A stretch of DNA of 64,000 nucleotides, taken from Mesorhizobium loti R88b. GTDB taxonomy: Bacteria; Pseudomonadota; Alphaproteobacteria; Rhizobiales; Rhizobiaceae. The DNA lies in assembly GCF_013170845.1 (NCBI RefSeq), contig NZ_CP033367.1, positions 3,225,001 to 3,289,000 on the forward strand. Direction: 5' to 3'. The notes under the pieces are model-generated. The model was not told the origin of the DNA and did not search any database. It was given only the letters and a program-made list of their open reading frames with translations. Position numbers and translations under genes: made by a program. Below, one piece after another: positions 45,841-54,914 of the stretch (the first letter of the stretch is position 1; each line of letters starts with the position of its first letter).

Positions 45841-47550
45841 TTGAAAAGCGCGGCAGTTCAAATTGAGGCCTTTGACGAACCGAATCTGATCATGGGCAAG
45901 GCGCCCATCGTGCGTGCGGTCTTCGAGGGGCGAGATATCTCGCCCCTGTGGAACGAGCTGTTCGGGCGTGTTTCGGCCGATATCACCGATGCAGCGGCGT
46001 TTCTCGATGTGTCGATCCTGCTTCACGCCATAGGCGAGGAAGACAAGGCAGCGCTCAGCCAGAAGGCGGCACTCGATATCAGCCGCAAATACCGCATCCG
46101 CAACGGTCGCGGCACGGGGCCGAACGTGCTTGTCTTCATGACCGCCGGCGACTTCATGGCCAACACGCCGATCGAGTTCCTGCTCGAGACATCCGACGCG
46201 AACCTGCTGCTCTACTATGTCGATGCCGACACGGCCGACCTTGGGGACGTTCCCGCCCATGACGTCGCCTTCGTGGCTGTCGGCGAGTCCGCGGCAAACC
46301 TTGCCGTACTGGCGAACCTCGACCGGCTGCTGCGCGACTGGGCCGGCCCGATCATGAATAACGCACCGCGCCAGATCATGGCGCTGTCCAGGGACGGCGT
46401 CGCGGAAGCGCTGAAAAGCGAGCCTTCGATACTTGCGCCTGCCGCAGCGCGCGTTGATAGGGTCGTGATCGAGAGGCTGGCTGGCGGGGACATCGAGATC
46501 GGCGCGATCCTGGTGGCGAACGCGTTCCCGGTGATTGTCCGCCCGCTCGGCACGCATGCCGGCAAGGGAATGGAGAAAATCTCCACCCGCGCGGAGCTTT
46601 CAGCCTATCTGACTTCGCACGCCGAGACCGAATTCTACGTCACGCCCTTCATCGACTACAGCGGCACCGACGGCAAGTTCCGCAAGCAGCGTGTCGCCTT
46701 CATCAATGGGCGTCCCTATGCCAGCCATCTTGCGGTTTCCGAGCACTGGATGGTCCATTATCTCAACGCCGGCATGACCCAGCACGAAGACAGGCGTGCC
46801 GAGGAGGCGCTGTGGATGGCGAATTTCGACAGTGATTTCGCGGTGCGCCACGCGCGATCCTTCGATGCGCTGCATCGGCGTCTGGGGCTGGACTATTTCG
46901 CCATCGATTGCGCCGAACTCGCCGACGGCCGCCTGCTGGTATTCGAGGCGGATGTGGCGATGATCGTCCATTCCATGGACTGGGAGAGTATCTTTCCCTA
47001 CAAGAAGGGCGCCATGCGCAAGCTCTTCACGGCGTTCGAAAACGCGCTGGAGCGGCGCGTGGCGCGCATGCTGCCGACACCGACCACAGCATGCGCCCAC
47101 ACGGGAAAGTCGGCGATCTACCAGCGAACCCATGACGACTGCCTGGTTTGCGCCCTGGCGATGCTGACGGGCCGAACCTACGAGGAAATCGAGGCCATCG
47201 CGCGAGGCTGCGATCCGGCCTATCCGCTCGGCGGGCCGATGAGCCATTCGATCATGCGCGGCGTTGCCAACAAATGCGGTTTCGTTCTCCTGAGCAGCAT
47301 CTACATGCTGTGGGCCAAACCGGCGATCATAGGCGTGGTTTCGCCGACCGTCCCCGACACCGGCCACGCCGTCTTCTGGGACGGCGAGAAGATCATCGAT
47401 CCAGGCTTCTGCGGACGTGTCGATCGTGCCTATGTCGACCGGTGCGGGCTGGAATTCACGCAGCGCGCCAGTGATCTCCAACCGCTGATCAGCCACGACA
47501 TCCAGATCTCCTATCTGGCCGGTGCCGTGGCGGCCAATGAACCGCTTTGA
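45841..47550 (+). CDS. ATP-grasp ligase fused to C39-like cysteine peptidase domain
   Basis: A 569-residue two-domain protein. Residues about 190-400 look like an ATP-grasp ligase (RPLGTHAGKGME from about 235, EFYVTPFIDY, FRKQRVAFINGRPY, DYFAIDCAEL, VFEADVAMIVH). Residues about 425-569 look like a papain/C39-fold peptidase with candidate triad Cys434 (THDDCLVCALAML), His509 (GHAVFWDG) and Asp520 (IIDPGFC). The first ~190 residues contain a tetratricopeptide-like helical part. TTG 45841 is taken as start because AGAAGG lies 9 nt upstream; ATG 45892 is an alternative. The fusion could join amino acids and then cleave or transfer a product. The 3' end slightly overlaps possible starts of the next gene. 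Function is not known. Confidence 0.75.
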   Translation: MKSAAVQIEAFDEPNLIMGKAPIVRAVFEGRDISPLWNELFGRVSADITDAAAFLDVSILLHAIGEEDKAALSQKAALDISRKYRIRNGRGTGPNVLVFMTAGDFMANTPIEFLLETSDANLLLYYVDADTADLGDVPAHDVAFVAVGESAANLAVLANLDRLLRDWAGPIMNNAPRQIMALSRDGVAEALKSEPSILAPAAARVDRVVIERLAGGDIEIGAILVANAFPVIVRPLGTHAGKGMEKISTRAELSAYLTSHAETEFYVTPFIDYSGTDGKFRKQRVAFINGRPYASHLAVSEHWMVHYLNAGMTQHEDRRAEEALWMANFDSDFAVRHARSFDALHRRLGLDYFAIDCAELADGRLLVFEADVAMIVHSMDWESIFPYKKGAMRKLFTAFENALERRVARMLPTPTTACAHTGKSAIYQRTHDDCLVCALAMLTGRTYEEIEAIARGCDPAYPLGGPMSHSIMRGVANKCGFVLLSSIYMLWAKPAIIGVVSPTVPDTGHAVFWDGEKIIDPGFCGRVDRAYVDRCGLEFTQRASDLQPLISHDIQISYLAGAVAANEPL

Positions 47551-47590
47551 CCGCGAACAGCTCGCCGTCGCCCTGATTTCGGAGAACATC

Positions 47591-49129
47591 ATGCCTGCAA
47601 ATCAGCGCGGGACCCTAGTGGCGCCGCCAGGTCCGGACCAGCAAACGGGCAGCCATGATCACCGTTCCCCGGCGTCCGTTTCCTTCCTGCTCGGTACGGG
47701 TGGAGACAGGCGTATCTGGTTGGATGCGATCACCCGGCGCAACCGCTACGGGACGCGCACCACCCCGGCTGATGACGAGATCTCATTTTCGTCGACAACG
47801 GCAAGCAACATCTCGCGCGAGGGTTTTCAGGCGGCCGGGGTCGAGGCCGCGCGCCTTATCGACATGGCGTCGCCGTCGCCTGTCGCATCCGCGCAATGGT
47901 TTGCCGATATTCGCGACAGGATTGCCGGCAATCTTGGTTGTGCGGGCGCGCAGGTCGTGCTTGCCGCCTCCGGGACGGATGCGGAGCTTCTCGCTTTGTG
48001 CATGATTGCCGGCGTCTCCGGGCGCCCCTTGACCAATGTGCTTGTCGCGCCGGACGAAACGGGCAATGGCGTGCCACGCGCGGCGGCGGGGCGTCACTAC
48101 TCCGATCTGACCGCGCTGGGCAGCGCCGTCGAGGCCGGTGCGCCGCTTGAAGGCCTGGCGCCGGACCGTATCGACGTGCGCACCATCGCCATCCGCAACG
48201 AGACCGGCGGACCTCGCCGCCAGCATGACATTGATGCCGAGATCATCGCCACCGTCGGGCTCGAATTGAAGCGCGGTCGCGATGTGCTCGTCCACGTGCT
48301 CGATGCGTCGAAGACCGGCCTGCCGGCGGTAACCCGGCAGGCCGCGCGCCATGTCGCGGCCCTTGCCCCCGGGCGGGTGCATGTCGTCGTCGATGCCTGC
48401 CAGTTCCGCGGCTCGATTTCGCGGCTGCGGCAGGACTTGGCCGATGGCTTCATGGTCGCCCTGACCGGATCCAAGTTCATTGCCGACCCGCCTTTTTCGG
48501 GCGCGCTCCTCATACCCGAGGCCCTGGCCGAGGCGCTTGCCGCCAGGTCGGCCATTCCGGTGGGGCTGGCGGACTACACGGCGGCGCAGGACTGGCCGGT
48601 GGCCCTTCGTCAGCGCATGGGCTTCGCCTTCAAGTCGGAAATGAACCTTGGACTGGGTTTGCGCTGGGTTGCCGCGCTCGCCCATCTCGACCGCTATGCC
48701 GCGATCGATGAATCCCGGCAAGGGCTGCTGAAGGACGAGTTCGTCCGTCTGGTGCTGTCTCGCATCGGCGCCGTCAAAGGCATCTCCCTGCATCCTGATG
48801 ACGAAGGCGACCATCTCGGCGCCAGCGCCATGGTACCGTTGACCATCACCGACGGTGACGGCGCTTTCGCTTCGTTCGAGGTGTGCCAGGCTGTCCAGCT
48901 GTCGATGCGCGGCTTCAATGGCGGGCCGATCTGCCGTATCGGGCAAGCCGTGCGCCTGGGCTCGCGCACGGTGCTGCGCGTTGCCGCCTCCGCTGCCGAT
49001 GTGGTCGGCGTTTCGGCGCGCATGGCAGCCGGCCAGTCGCTGCAGCAGGCGTTTGGTCCGATCGAATCCAGGCTCGACGTCTTCTTCCAGAAATTGGCTG
49101 TTGTCCTGCAACAGGCAGGGGAAGCCTGA
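47591..49129 (+). CDS. PLP-dependent enzyme, class V aminotransferase fold
   Basis: A 512-residue fold-type I PLP enzyme. The small-domain start and glycine-rich PLP phosphate loop are at VLAASGTDAELLAL. The cofactor Asp is in HVVVDACQFRGS and the probable Schiff-base Lys is Lys295 in ALTGSKFIADPPF. The sequence is divergent and I cannot name the reaction (aminotransferase, lyase or decarboxylase). ATG 47591 is chosen for the GGAGA just upstream; ATG 47537 would overlap the previous gene by 14 nt. Middle gene of the three-gene cassette, with its stop touching the next start (TGATG). Confidence 0.78.
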   Translation: MPANQRGTLVAPPGPDQQTGSHDHRSPASVSFLLGTGGDRRIWLDAITRRNRYGTRTTPADDEISFSSTTASNISREGFQAAGVEAARLIDMASPSPVASAQWFADIRDRIAGNLGCAGAQVVLAASGTDAELLALCMIAGVSGRPLTNVLVAPDETGNGVPRAAAGRHYSDLTALGSAVEAGAPLEGLAPDRIDVRTIAIRNETGGPRRQHDIDAEIIATVGLELKRGRDVLVHVLDASKTGLPAVTRQAARHVAALAPGRVHVVVDACQFRGSISRLRQDLADGFMVALTGSKFIADPPFSGALLIPEALAEALAARSAIPVGLADYTAAQDWPVALRQRMGFAFKSEMNLGLGLRWVAALAHLDRYAAIDESRQGLLKDEFVRLVLSRIGAVKGISLHPDDEGDHLGASAMVPLTITDGDGAFASFEVCQAVQLSMRGFNGGPICRIGQAVRLGSRTVLRVAASAADVVGVSARMAAGQSLQQAFGPIESRLDVFFQKLAVVLQQAGEA

Positions 49130-50562
49130 TGCCGCTGCCTGTCGAGCAGAATGACGCGGGCGAGACCAGCCTTGATCCCGCGGACTGGGACGAATTCCGC
49201 GCGGTCGCGCACGGCCTGCTCGATGACATGATCACCCACATCGAGACGATCCGGCAAAGGCCGGTATGGCAGCGGCCAAGCGATGAAGCGCGTGCCCGGT
49301 TTGACCGACCGCTGCCGCACGGCCCCCGCGACCTCGGCGATGTCGTCGATGACGTGCGCACGCACATCATGCCGTTCGCGACCGGCAATCTGCATCCCTC
49401 GTTCATGGGCTGGGTTCATGGCGCGGGCACGCCGATCGGCATGGTGGCCGAAATCGTCGCCGGCGGCCTGAACATGAATTGCGGCGGCCGCGACCATGCC
49501 GGTCTCGTGGTCGAACAGCAGATTGTGCGCTGGATGAGCGAGGCGCTCGGTTATCCCGGCGGAGCCAGCGGCTTGTTCCTCACCGGATCCTCGATGGCAA
49601 ACTTCGTCGCGTTGACGATCGCCAGAACCGAAGCGACGGGGCAGTCGGTCCGGGAAACCGGCCTGCGCGGCGCTGACCGCCAGCTTGTCGCCTATACGTC
49701 AACCGAGGCGCATTCCTGCATCGCGCAGGCCATGCAACTGTCCGGCATCGGCTCGGCCAATCTGAGGACCGTCGCGGTTGACGATGCGGGACGGATGCTG
49801 CCCGGCGCGTTGCGCACAGCCATCGACCAGGATCGCGTCAGCGGATTCCTGCCGTTCCTGGTCGTGGGGACCGCGGGAACGGTCAATACCGGGGCCATCG
49901 ATCCGCTGGCTGAAATCGCCGAAATCGCATCGAGGGAAGGTCTCTGGTTCCATGTCGATGGCGCGATCGGTGCGCTCGCCGTGCTGTCCGATACGCTGCG
50001 GGGACTGTTCAAGGGCATCGAGAAGTCGGCATCGGTGGCGCTCGACTTTCACAAAGGGGGCCAGGTTCCCTACGATGCCGGGTTCCTTCTGGTGCGCGAT
50101 GGAGCTGCCCAGAAGCGGACATTCGCGCAGCCGGCCGCCTATCTGCAGCGCGCCGATCGCGGGCTTGCCGCTGGCGAGACCTGGCCGTGCGATCTCGGCC
50201 CGGACCTGTCGCGCGGCTTCCGCGCCTTGAAGACATGGATGACGATCGAAGCGCTGGGAGCGGATCGTATCGGCGGCTCGATCGCCCATACATGCAGGCT
50301 CGCCCGCCATCTCGCCGAACGCCTGGAACGCCATCCGTCCTTTGACTTGAAAGCGCCCGTCGCGCTCAACATCGTCTGTTTCGGCATTCGCGGGGCGGAT
50401 TCCGAGTTTGTCCGCAACCTAGGCCTGGCCGCGCCTTCGTGGACAACTCTCAACGGTGAACTGGTCGTGCGCTGCGCCATCGTCAACCATCGCACGACGG
50501 AGGCCGACATCGATGCGTTCATCGATACGCTTGACCAGTATCTGACCGGTTGGAGCGGCTAG
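49129..50562 (+). CDS. PLP-dependent group II amino acid decarboxylase (AADC/GAD-like)
   Basis: A 477-residue decarboxylase of the aromatic-L-amino-acid/glutamate decarboxylase family. Motifs: NLHPSFMGWVHGAGTP near the N-terminus, LFLTGSSMANFVAL (PLP phosphate), FLVVGTAGTVNTGAIDPL, FHVDGAIGAL (cofactor Asp) and the Schiff-base Lys309 in LDFHKGGQVPYDAG. It probably converts an amino acid, or an amino-acid-containing product, to an amine. The start overlaps the previous stop (TGATG), indicating coupling. The stop overlaps, by 4 nt, the stop of the convergent 90-aa gene. Confidence 0.88.
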   Translation: MPLPVEQNDAGETSLDPADWDEFRAVAHGLLDDMITHIETIRQRPVWQRPSDEARARFDRPLPHGPRDLGDVVDDVRTHIMPFATGNLHPSFMGWVHGAGTPIGMVAEIVAGGLNMNCGGRDHAGLVVEQQIVRWMSEALGYPGGASGLFLTGSSMANFVALTIARTEATGQSVRETGLRGADRQLVAYTSTEAHSCIAQAMQLSGIGSANLRTVAVDDAGRMLPGALRTAIDQDRVSGFLPFLVVGTAGTVNTGAIDPLAEIAEIASREGLWFHVDGAIGALAVLSDTLRGLFKGIEKSASVALDFHKGGQVPYDAGFLLVRDGAAQKRTFAQPAAYLQRADRGLAAGETWPCDLGPDLSRGFRALKTWMTIEALGADRIGGSIAHTCRLARHLAERLERHPSFDLKAPVALNIVCFGIRGADSEFVRNLGLAAPSWTTLNGELVVRCAIVNHRTTEADIDAFIDTLDQYLTGWSG

Positions 50563-50831
50563 CCCTTCGTTTCCACCAGAATGACCAGCGATTCCGGTAC
50601 CACGCCATCATGCGCCATCGCGTCGGCGGCTGCCTTGCTCTGCATGAGGGCTGCAAGCTTGTCCATGTCCGGCACGTCCATCATCAGCGCCACGCGTTTT
50701 GGATTCTGCGGGTCGACGAAGGTGCGGACATTGGTGATCCCAAGCGAGCCGAAAAGCTCCTTGCGCTTGGGTGAACTGAGCCAGTGCTTGGTGTCTTTCG
50801 AAATGTTGTGATGGCCAATGACTGTCGGCAT
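50559..50831 (-). CDS. Small hypothetical protein (90 aa)
   Basis: A 90-residue protein starting MPTVIGHHNISKDTKHWL, with an excellent GGGGAGG ribosome binding site. Alternating strands and helices (VRTFVDPQNPKRVALMMDV, MDKLAALMQSKAAADAMA) suggest a small ferredoxin-like alpha/beta fold. No catalytic motif is visible and I cannot assign a function. It is convergent with the decarboxylase gene. Confidence 0.75.
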   Translation of the reverse strand: MPTVIGHHNISKDTKHWLSSPKRKELFGSLGITNVRTFVDPQNPKRVALMMDVPDMDKLAALMQSKAAADAMAHDGVVPESLVILVETKG

Positions 50832-50953
50832 GGCATCCCTCCCCAAGGTGACGCCGGCGGTCGATGTCGCCCGCCCGTTGCTGCGATCCACCTGTGCTGG
50901 GCAGTGAGCGCCGTATCCCATTGGCTGTCAATTAGTCATTTCTAATACAATTC

Positions 50954-51958
50954 CTAAAGCTCCAGGCAAACCTTCCCAAAATGCTTCTGCGCTCCGTAAT
51001 GCCTGAAGGCGGCGGCTATGTCGCGCAGCGGGAAGCGGCGGTCGATGACGGGCTTGAGGTGATTGACGTCAATCGCCCGGATCATGTCCTCCTGGTCCGC
51101 CCGGCTGCCGATGGAAATGCCGTTGATGCGGATCTGGTTGGAGAACAAAGCCGGGATCGAGACTTCGGCCGCAAAGCCCGTTAGCACGCCGATCAGCGCG
51201 ATGTGGCCGCCTGTGCGGCAAGCGGTTATCGATTGGGCCAGCGTGGCGGGGCCGCCGACCTCGATGACGTGGTCGACGCCGCGTCCGTCGGTCAAATCCC
51301 TGGCGGCACGGCCCCAGTCCGGCACGGCCTTGTAGTTGATGGTTGCATCGGCGCCGAGCCGACCGAGCCTCTCCAGCTTCTCTTCGCTGGATGAGGTGGC
51401 GATGACGCGTGCGCCGGCGGCCTTGGCGAATTGCAGCGCAAACAGCGACACGCTGCCGGTGCCAAGCACCAATACCGTGTCGCCTAGCTTAACCTTGCCG
51501 CAGACAACCAGGCCTCGCCAGGCGGTGACGGCGGTGCAGGTCAGGGTTGCGGCTTCGACATGCGTATAGCCGTCCGGAGCCTTGGTGAAGGCTTGTGCGG
51601 GCATGCAGACATATTCGCTGGCCACGCCGTCAAAACTGTCGCCAGGCACATCGCGTCTGGTGGATGGCGTCATGTCGCCGTTCAGCCAGAAGGGGTAGAA
51701 AACGCTGACGACATGGTCGCCGGGCTTGAGCGCCTCGACACCGCTGCCGACAGCGATCACCTCGCCGGCGCCATCCGACAGCGGGACGCGACCATCAGCG
51801 AGTGGCGTCTTGCCCTGCACCGCGAAATCGTCGCGCATGTTTAACGAGCAGGCGCGGATCCTGACCAGCACGTCACCTGGGCCCGGCTTCGGCGGATATT
51901 CCTCGGCCAGTTCAAGCCTGTCCAAGCCACCCGGCGCTCTCAGCCTGACGAGCTTCAT
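50954..51958 (-). CDS. Medium-chain NAD(P)-dependent dehydrogenase, quinone-reductase-like
   Basis: A 334-residue MDR-family oxidoreductase. The N-terminal GroES-like domain includes VLVRIRACSLNMRDDFAVQG, PLSDGAGEVIAVGSGV and KPGDHVV. The Rossmann half has the cofactor loop VLVLGTGSVSLFALQFAKA. The typical structural-zinc four-Cys lobe is absent, so it is probably the zinc-independent quinone-oxidoreductase type. ATG 51958 starts the GroES domain; upstream frame sequence is non-family. Substrate unknown. Confidence 0.9.
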   Translation of the reverse strand: MKLVRLRAPGGLDRLELAEEYPPKPGPGDVLVRIRACSLNMRDDFAVQGKTPLADGRVPLSDGAGEVIAVGSGVEALKPGDHVVSVFYPFWLNGDMTPSTRRDVPGDSFDGVASEYVCMPAQAFTKAPDGYTHVEAATLTCTAVTAWRGLVVCGKVKLGDTVLVLGTGSVSLFALQFAKAAGARVIATSSSEEKLERLGRLGADATINYKAVPDWGRAARDLTDGRGVDHVIEVGGPATLAQSITACRTGGHIALIGVLTGFAAEVSIPALFSNQIRINGISIGSRADQEDMIRAIDVNHLKPVIDRRFPLRDIAAAFRHYGAQKHFGKVCLEL

Positions 51959-51993
51959 TGTCTTCTCCGATGTGTGGGATGTCTGACGTGGAT

Positions 51994-52251
51994 CTAGCGG
52001 AGCTGCCGGCCTGAAATCACCCTCAGCCAGGGTGCGAGATGAAAGGCGCTCATCAGCAGATACATGGCTGCCATGCCGGTGAGCGGCGAGGCGCCCATGC
52101 ACGACATGGCCGCATCGCTGCCCTGAAGGCAGGAAAGAAGGGCCATCAGGGCGAAGGTGGGTGCGGCCGCGAGGCATAGCCAGTCGGCGATGCCGAGGGC
52201 GGCTGTGTTTTCCGGAGCCGCGCGACCGGTATTTGTGTGGGTATCGCTCAT
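51994..52251 (-). CDS. Small two-TM membrane protein
   Basis: An 85-residue protein. A polar N-terminus (MSDTHTNTGRAAPEN) is followed by two hydrophobic helices (LCLAAAPTFALMALLSCL and GMAAMYLLMSAFHLAPWL). Function unknown. Two starts are possible: ATG 52251 (AGGGA, 8 nt upstream) and ATG 52284 (GAGGAA, 9 nt upstream). It lies directly upstream of the dehydrogenase on the same strand, so the two may be cotranscribed. Confidence 0.68.
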   Translation of the reverse strand: MSDTHTNTGRAAPENTAALGIADWLCLAAAPTFALMALLSCLQGSDAAMSCMGASPLTGMAAMYLLMSAFHLAPWLRVISGRQLR

Positions 52252-52381
52252 GTTCTTGATCCCTAGATGGTTGCGACCCGACATAACTTGGGTTCCTCGC
52301 CCCCCACTTTCGTCTAGGCTATGGGCGATTGGCGTGACTGATCAGGGCCATGCTTGATTGGCAGGTGGTTCCCCCAATCCG

Positions 52382-52545
52382 TCGCTGCTTCGCAGCGCCA
52401 CCTTTCCCCCCTCCGGAGGGAAAGGAAGGGGGGCTGCGGATCGAGCGGCGACGGCAAAAAGCCTGGCGCGCTTCCTCTACCCCGTCGATCGGGGGAGAGG
52501 TGGCTCGGCAAAGCCGAGACGGAGTGGGGGTCGACCAGCGCGGCA
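52382..52545. repeat. GC-rich palindromic intergenic repeat, degenerate
   Basis: This stretch contains several nested inverted repeats: CGCTGCTTCGCAGCG, CCCTCCGGAGGG with CTTTC/GAAAG outside, CCCCGTCGATCGGGG and GGCTCGGCAAAGCCGAG. It has the look of the dispersed palindromic repeats typical of rhizobia and is related in style to 7958-8110. It lies 3' of the DUF899 gene in a ~320-bp gap with no other feature. Confidence 0.55.
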
Positions 52546-52574
52546 CGAGGAGGCTTCGCTTCAGCCAATCCCAA

Positions 52575-53324
52575 CTATTCGCCCTTGTCCCGGAACGCGG
52601 CTTCGCCGGCGGCGGAGACTTCGGCCCATTTCTTGTCAGCTCCGGCTTCGTAATTGTCGTGCCAGTTCCACCAGCTGTAGAGCGGCGTCTGGGGATAGCC
52701 TTCGGGCGAGTCCTCCCAGATCTCCTGGCGGCCGAGCGGGGTGGCATCGAGATAGCTCCAGACGGTGCCCATCGCTTCGTCGCCGCGGCTGTTGATGAAA
52801 TAGGTCCGGAAGATGCGGTCGCCGTCATGGATGAAGACGTTGTGGCCATGCCATTCGTCGACGCCGAAATCCTTGTCGAAGCTGTCCGTGATCGTATACC
52901 AGGGGATCTCCCAGCCCATCCGCGCCTTCAGCCTGACAATGTCGGCCTGCGGGGCACGAGAAGCATAGGCAAGCGTGGTGTTGCGGGCGTTGAGATGGGC
53001 GAGGTGGCCGACCTGGTCGGCGCCGAGCGAGCAGCCGCGGCAGGCGTGTTCGGGCCAGCCATAGACGCCGGGCTCGAAGAAAGCGCGGTAGACGATCAGC
53101 TGGCGGCGGCCTTCGAACAAATCGAGCAGGCTCGCCTTGCCATTGGGGCCTTCGAACTCATAGGCCTTGTCCACTTCCACCCACGGCATGCGGCGGCGCT
53201 CGGCGGCGAGCGCGTCCTTGGCGCGCAGCGTCGCCTTCTCCTTGACGAGAAGCTGCGCGTGCGCGGCCGCCCATTCCTGCTGCGAAACGACCGGTGGGGT
53301 CTTTATCGTCAAGTGCTTGGTCAT
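52575..53324 (-). CDS. DUF899 thioredoxin-like family protein
   Basis: A 249-residue DUF899 protein. It has the conserved PWVEVDKAYEFEGPNGKASLLDLFEGRRQLIVYRAFF-type core, HACRGCSLGADQVGHLAHL, and a WHGHNVFIHDGDRIFRTYF strand-loop. The fold is thioredoxin-like, with the CRGC motif in the active-site-like position. The family is widespread in Actinobacteria and Rhizobiales but has no firmly assigned reaction. AAGGAGA precedes the ATG. A 66-aa gene lies 20 nt upstream on the same strand, and a regulator is divergent. Confidence 0.9.
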   Translation of the reverse strand: MTKHLTIKTPPVVSQQEWAAAHAQLLVKEKATLRAKDALAAERRRMPWVEVDKAYEFEGPNGKASLLDLFEGRRQLIVYRAFFEPGVYGWPEHACRGCSLGADQVGHLAHLNARNTTLAYASRAPQADIVRLKARMGWEIPWYTITDSFDKDFGVDEWHGHNVFIHDGDRIFRTYFINSRGDEAMGTVWSYLDATPLGRQEIWEDSPEGYPQTPLYSWWNWHDNYEAGADKKWAEVSAAGEAAFRDKGE

Positions 53325-53343
53325 TGGTCTTCTCCTTTGCCAG

Positions 53344-53544
53344 TCATTGGTTGCCGGTGATGGGGCCGTTGCGGCCTGTTGCTTCCCGGGGATCCAGGGT
53401 AGGGCGGTGAAGCGGGGCGGGGTGCGTTACTTCAGCGACGGGATTTGAGTCATCCGGCCCGGCGCAGCAGGGATGGCGCATCCGGTGGGCAGGTTCGCCC
53501 GTGTCGTGAAAGGATGTGTCGTGGGAGGAAGTGTCGGTGGGCAT
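53344..53544 (-). CDS. Possible 66-aa His/Cys-containing protein
   Basis: A short polar protein (MPTDTSSHDTSFHDTGE...) with a MRHPCCAGPD motif that could bind metal or redox partners. The start has a strong AAGGAGA site 7 nt upstream, which supports translation. It ends 20 nt before the DUF899 gene, so the two may form an operon. No family recognised; low complexity in the N-terminus. Confidence 0.45.
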   Translation of the reverse strand: MPTDTSSHDTSFHDTGEPAHRMRHPCCAGPDDSNPVAEVTHPAPLHRPTLDPREATGRNGPITGNQ

Positions 53545-53657
53545 CTCAGGTCTCCTTGGCTTGCCGCTTCGGTGATGCGGCTTGCTGCTTTGTGGTGGTG
53601 ACTTAAGTTAGGGCGGGCAGGCCGAGGGGTGGGAGTTACAAGTGTGACGGGATTTGA

Positions 53658-54878
53658 ATGGACTCGCTGATCACGGCGGCAGCGCTGGCGCTGGCGGCGG
53701 GCGATCCGCTCGCCGCACTCGACCGCGTTGCGCTCCGCGAGGATGCGCCGGCGCTGGCGCTGCGCGGCATCGCCATGGCGCAGCTCGGTGATTTCGACCG
53801 CGCAAAGCTGCTCTTGCGGCGGGCGGCCCGCGCGTTCAGCCCGAAAGAGGCTGTCGCGCGCGCCCGGTGCGTCGTCGCCGAGGCCGAGATCGCGCTGGTC
53901 TCGCGTGATCTCGGCTGGCCGGCCAAGGCGCTCGACGCGGCGCGCACGACGCTGGAAAAGCATGGCGACCGGCTGAACGCGGCGCATGCCGGCCATCTCA
54001 AGGTGCGGCGCCTGCTGTTGATCGGCCGCCTCGACGAGGCCGAGCATGTGCTGGCCGGGCTGGACCCGACGCCGTTGCCGCCGGCAGCACGGGCCGCGCA
54101 TGAGCTCGCGGTCGCCGGCATCGCCATGCGGCGGCTCAGAATCCGGCCGGCGCGTGCGGCACTCGAATGGGCACGCCACGCCGCCCGCCAGGCCGGCATT
54201 CCGGGCCTCATGGCGGAGGTCGACAGCGCATCGCTGGCGCTGGAAACACCGGCGGCGCGGCTGATCAGCCAAGGCACGCAGCGGCCGTTGCTGCTCGAAG
54301 AGGTCGAGGCGCTGCAGGGATCGCCGGCGCTGGTCGTCGATGCCTTCCGCTATGCCGTGCGTGCCGCGGACAGAACCGTCTCGCTGGCGAGCCGCCCGGT
54401 GCTGTTTGCGCTGGCGCGTGCGCTTGCGGAGGCCTGGCCCGAGGATGCCTCGCGTGAAGAGCTCGTGGCGCGGGCCTTTGGCGGCAAGCATGCCGATGAA
54501 TCGCATCGCGCGCGGCTACGCGTCGAGATCGGCCGGCTGCGCGCCGAACTTGCCGCGCTGGCCGACATCAGCGCCACCAAGCGCGGTTTCACGCTGGCGC
54601 CGCGCCAGGCGCGCGCGGTGCTGGTGCTGGCACGGCCGATCGAGGAACGGCATGCTGCCGTGCTTGCCTTGCTTGCCGACGGCGAAGCCTGGTCGAGCTC
54701 GGCCCTGGCGCTGGCGCTCGGCACCGGCCAGCGCAGCGTGCAGCGGGCGCTCGAGCCGCTGGCCGAGGCCGGCAAGGTGCAGTCCTTCGGCCATGGCCGG
54801 GCGCGCCGCTGGATGACGCCGCCGATGGCGGGATTCACGACCACCTTGTTACTCCCGGCGCCGCTGCCAAGCAGTTAG
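53658..54878 (+). CDS. TPR-containing transcriptional regulator with two winged-helix modules
   Basis: A 406-residue Ala/Leu/Arg-rich protein. Residues about 1-200 are helical repeats (for example DAPALALRGIAMAQLGDFDRAKLLLRRAARAF). Residues about 225-315 resemble an OmpR-type winged helix (DASREELVARAFGGKHADESHRARLRVEIGRLR). The C-terminal ~75 residues form a second winged helix (SSALALALGTGQRSVQRALEPLAEAGKVQSFGHGRARRW). It is probably a DNA-binding regulator for the divergent DUF899 operon. The double-wHTH layout is unusual. Confidence 0.7.
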   Translation: MDSLITAAALALAAGDPLAALDRVALREDAPALALRGIAMAQLGDFDRAKLLLRRAARAFSPKEAVARARCVVAEAEIALVSRDLGWPAKALDAARTTLEKHGDRLNAAHAGHLKVRRLLLIGRLDEAEHVLAGLDPTPLPPAARAAHELAVAGIAMRRLRIRPARAALEWARHAARQAGIPGLMAEVDSASLALETPAARLISQGTQRPLLLEEVEALQGSPALVVDAFRYAVRAADRTVSLASRPVLFALARALAEAWPEDASREELVARAFGGKHADESHRARLRVEIGRLRAELAALADISATKRGFTLAPRQARAVLVLARPIEERHAAVLALLADGEAWSSSALALALGTGQRSVQRALEPLAEAGKVQSFGHGRARRWMTPPMAGFTTTLLLPAPLPSS

Positions 54879-54914
54879 GAAGGGTGCATTGCATCGTCAC
54901 ATGAGGACAAACAC

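Noticed and set aside
50559..50562. Overlapping stop codons of convergent genes (CTAG)
   Set aside because: Common by chance in compact genomes; recorded in the gene entries only.
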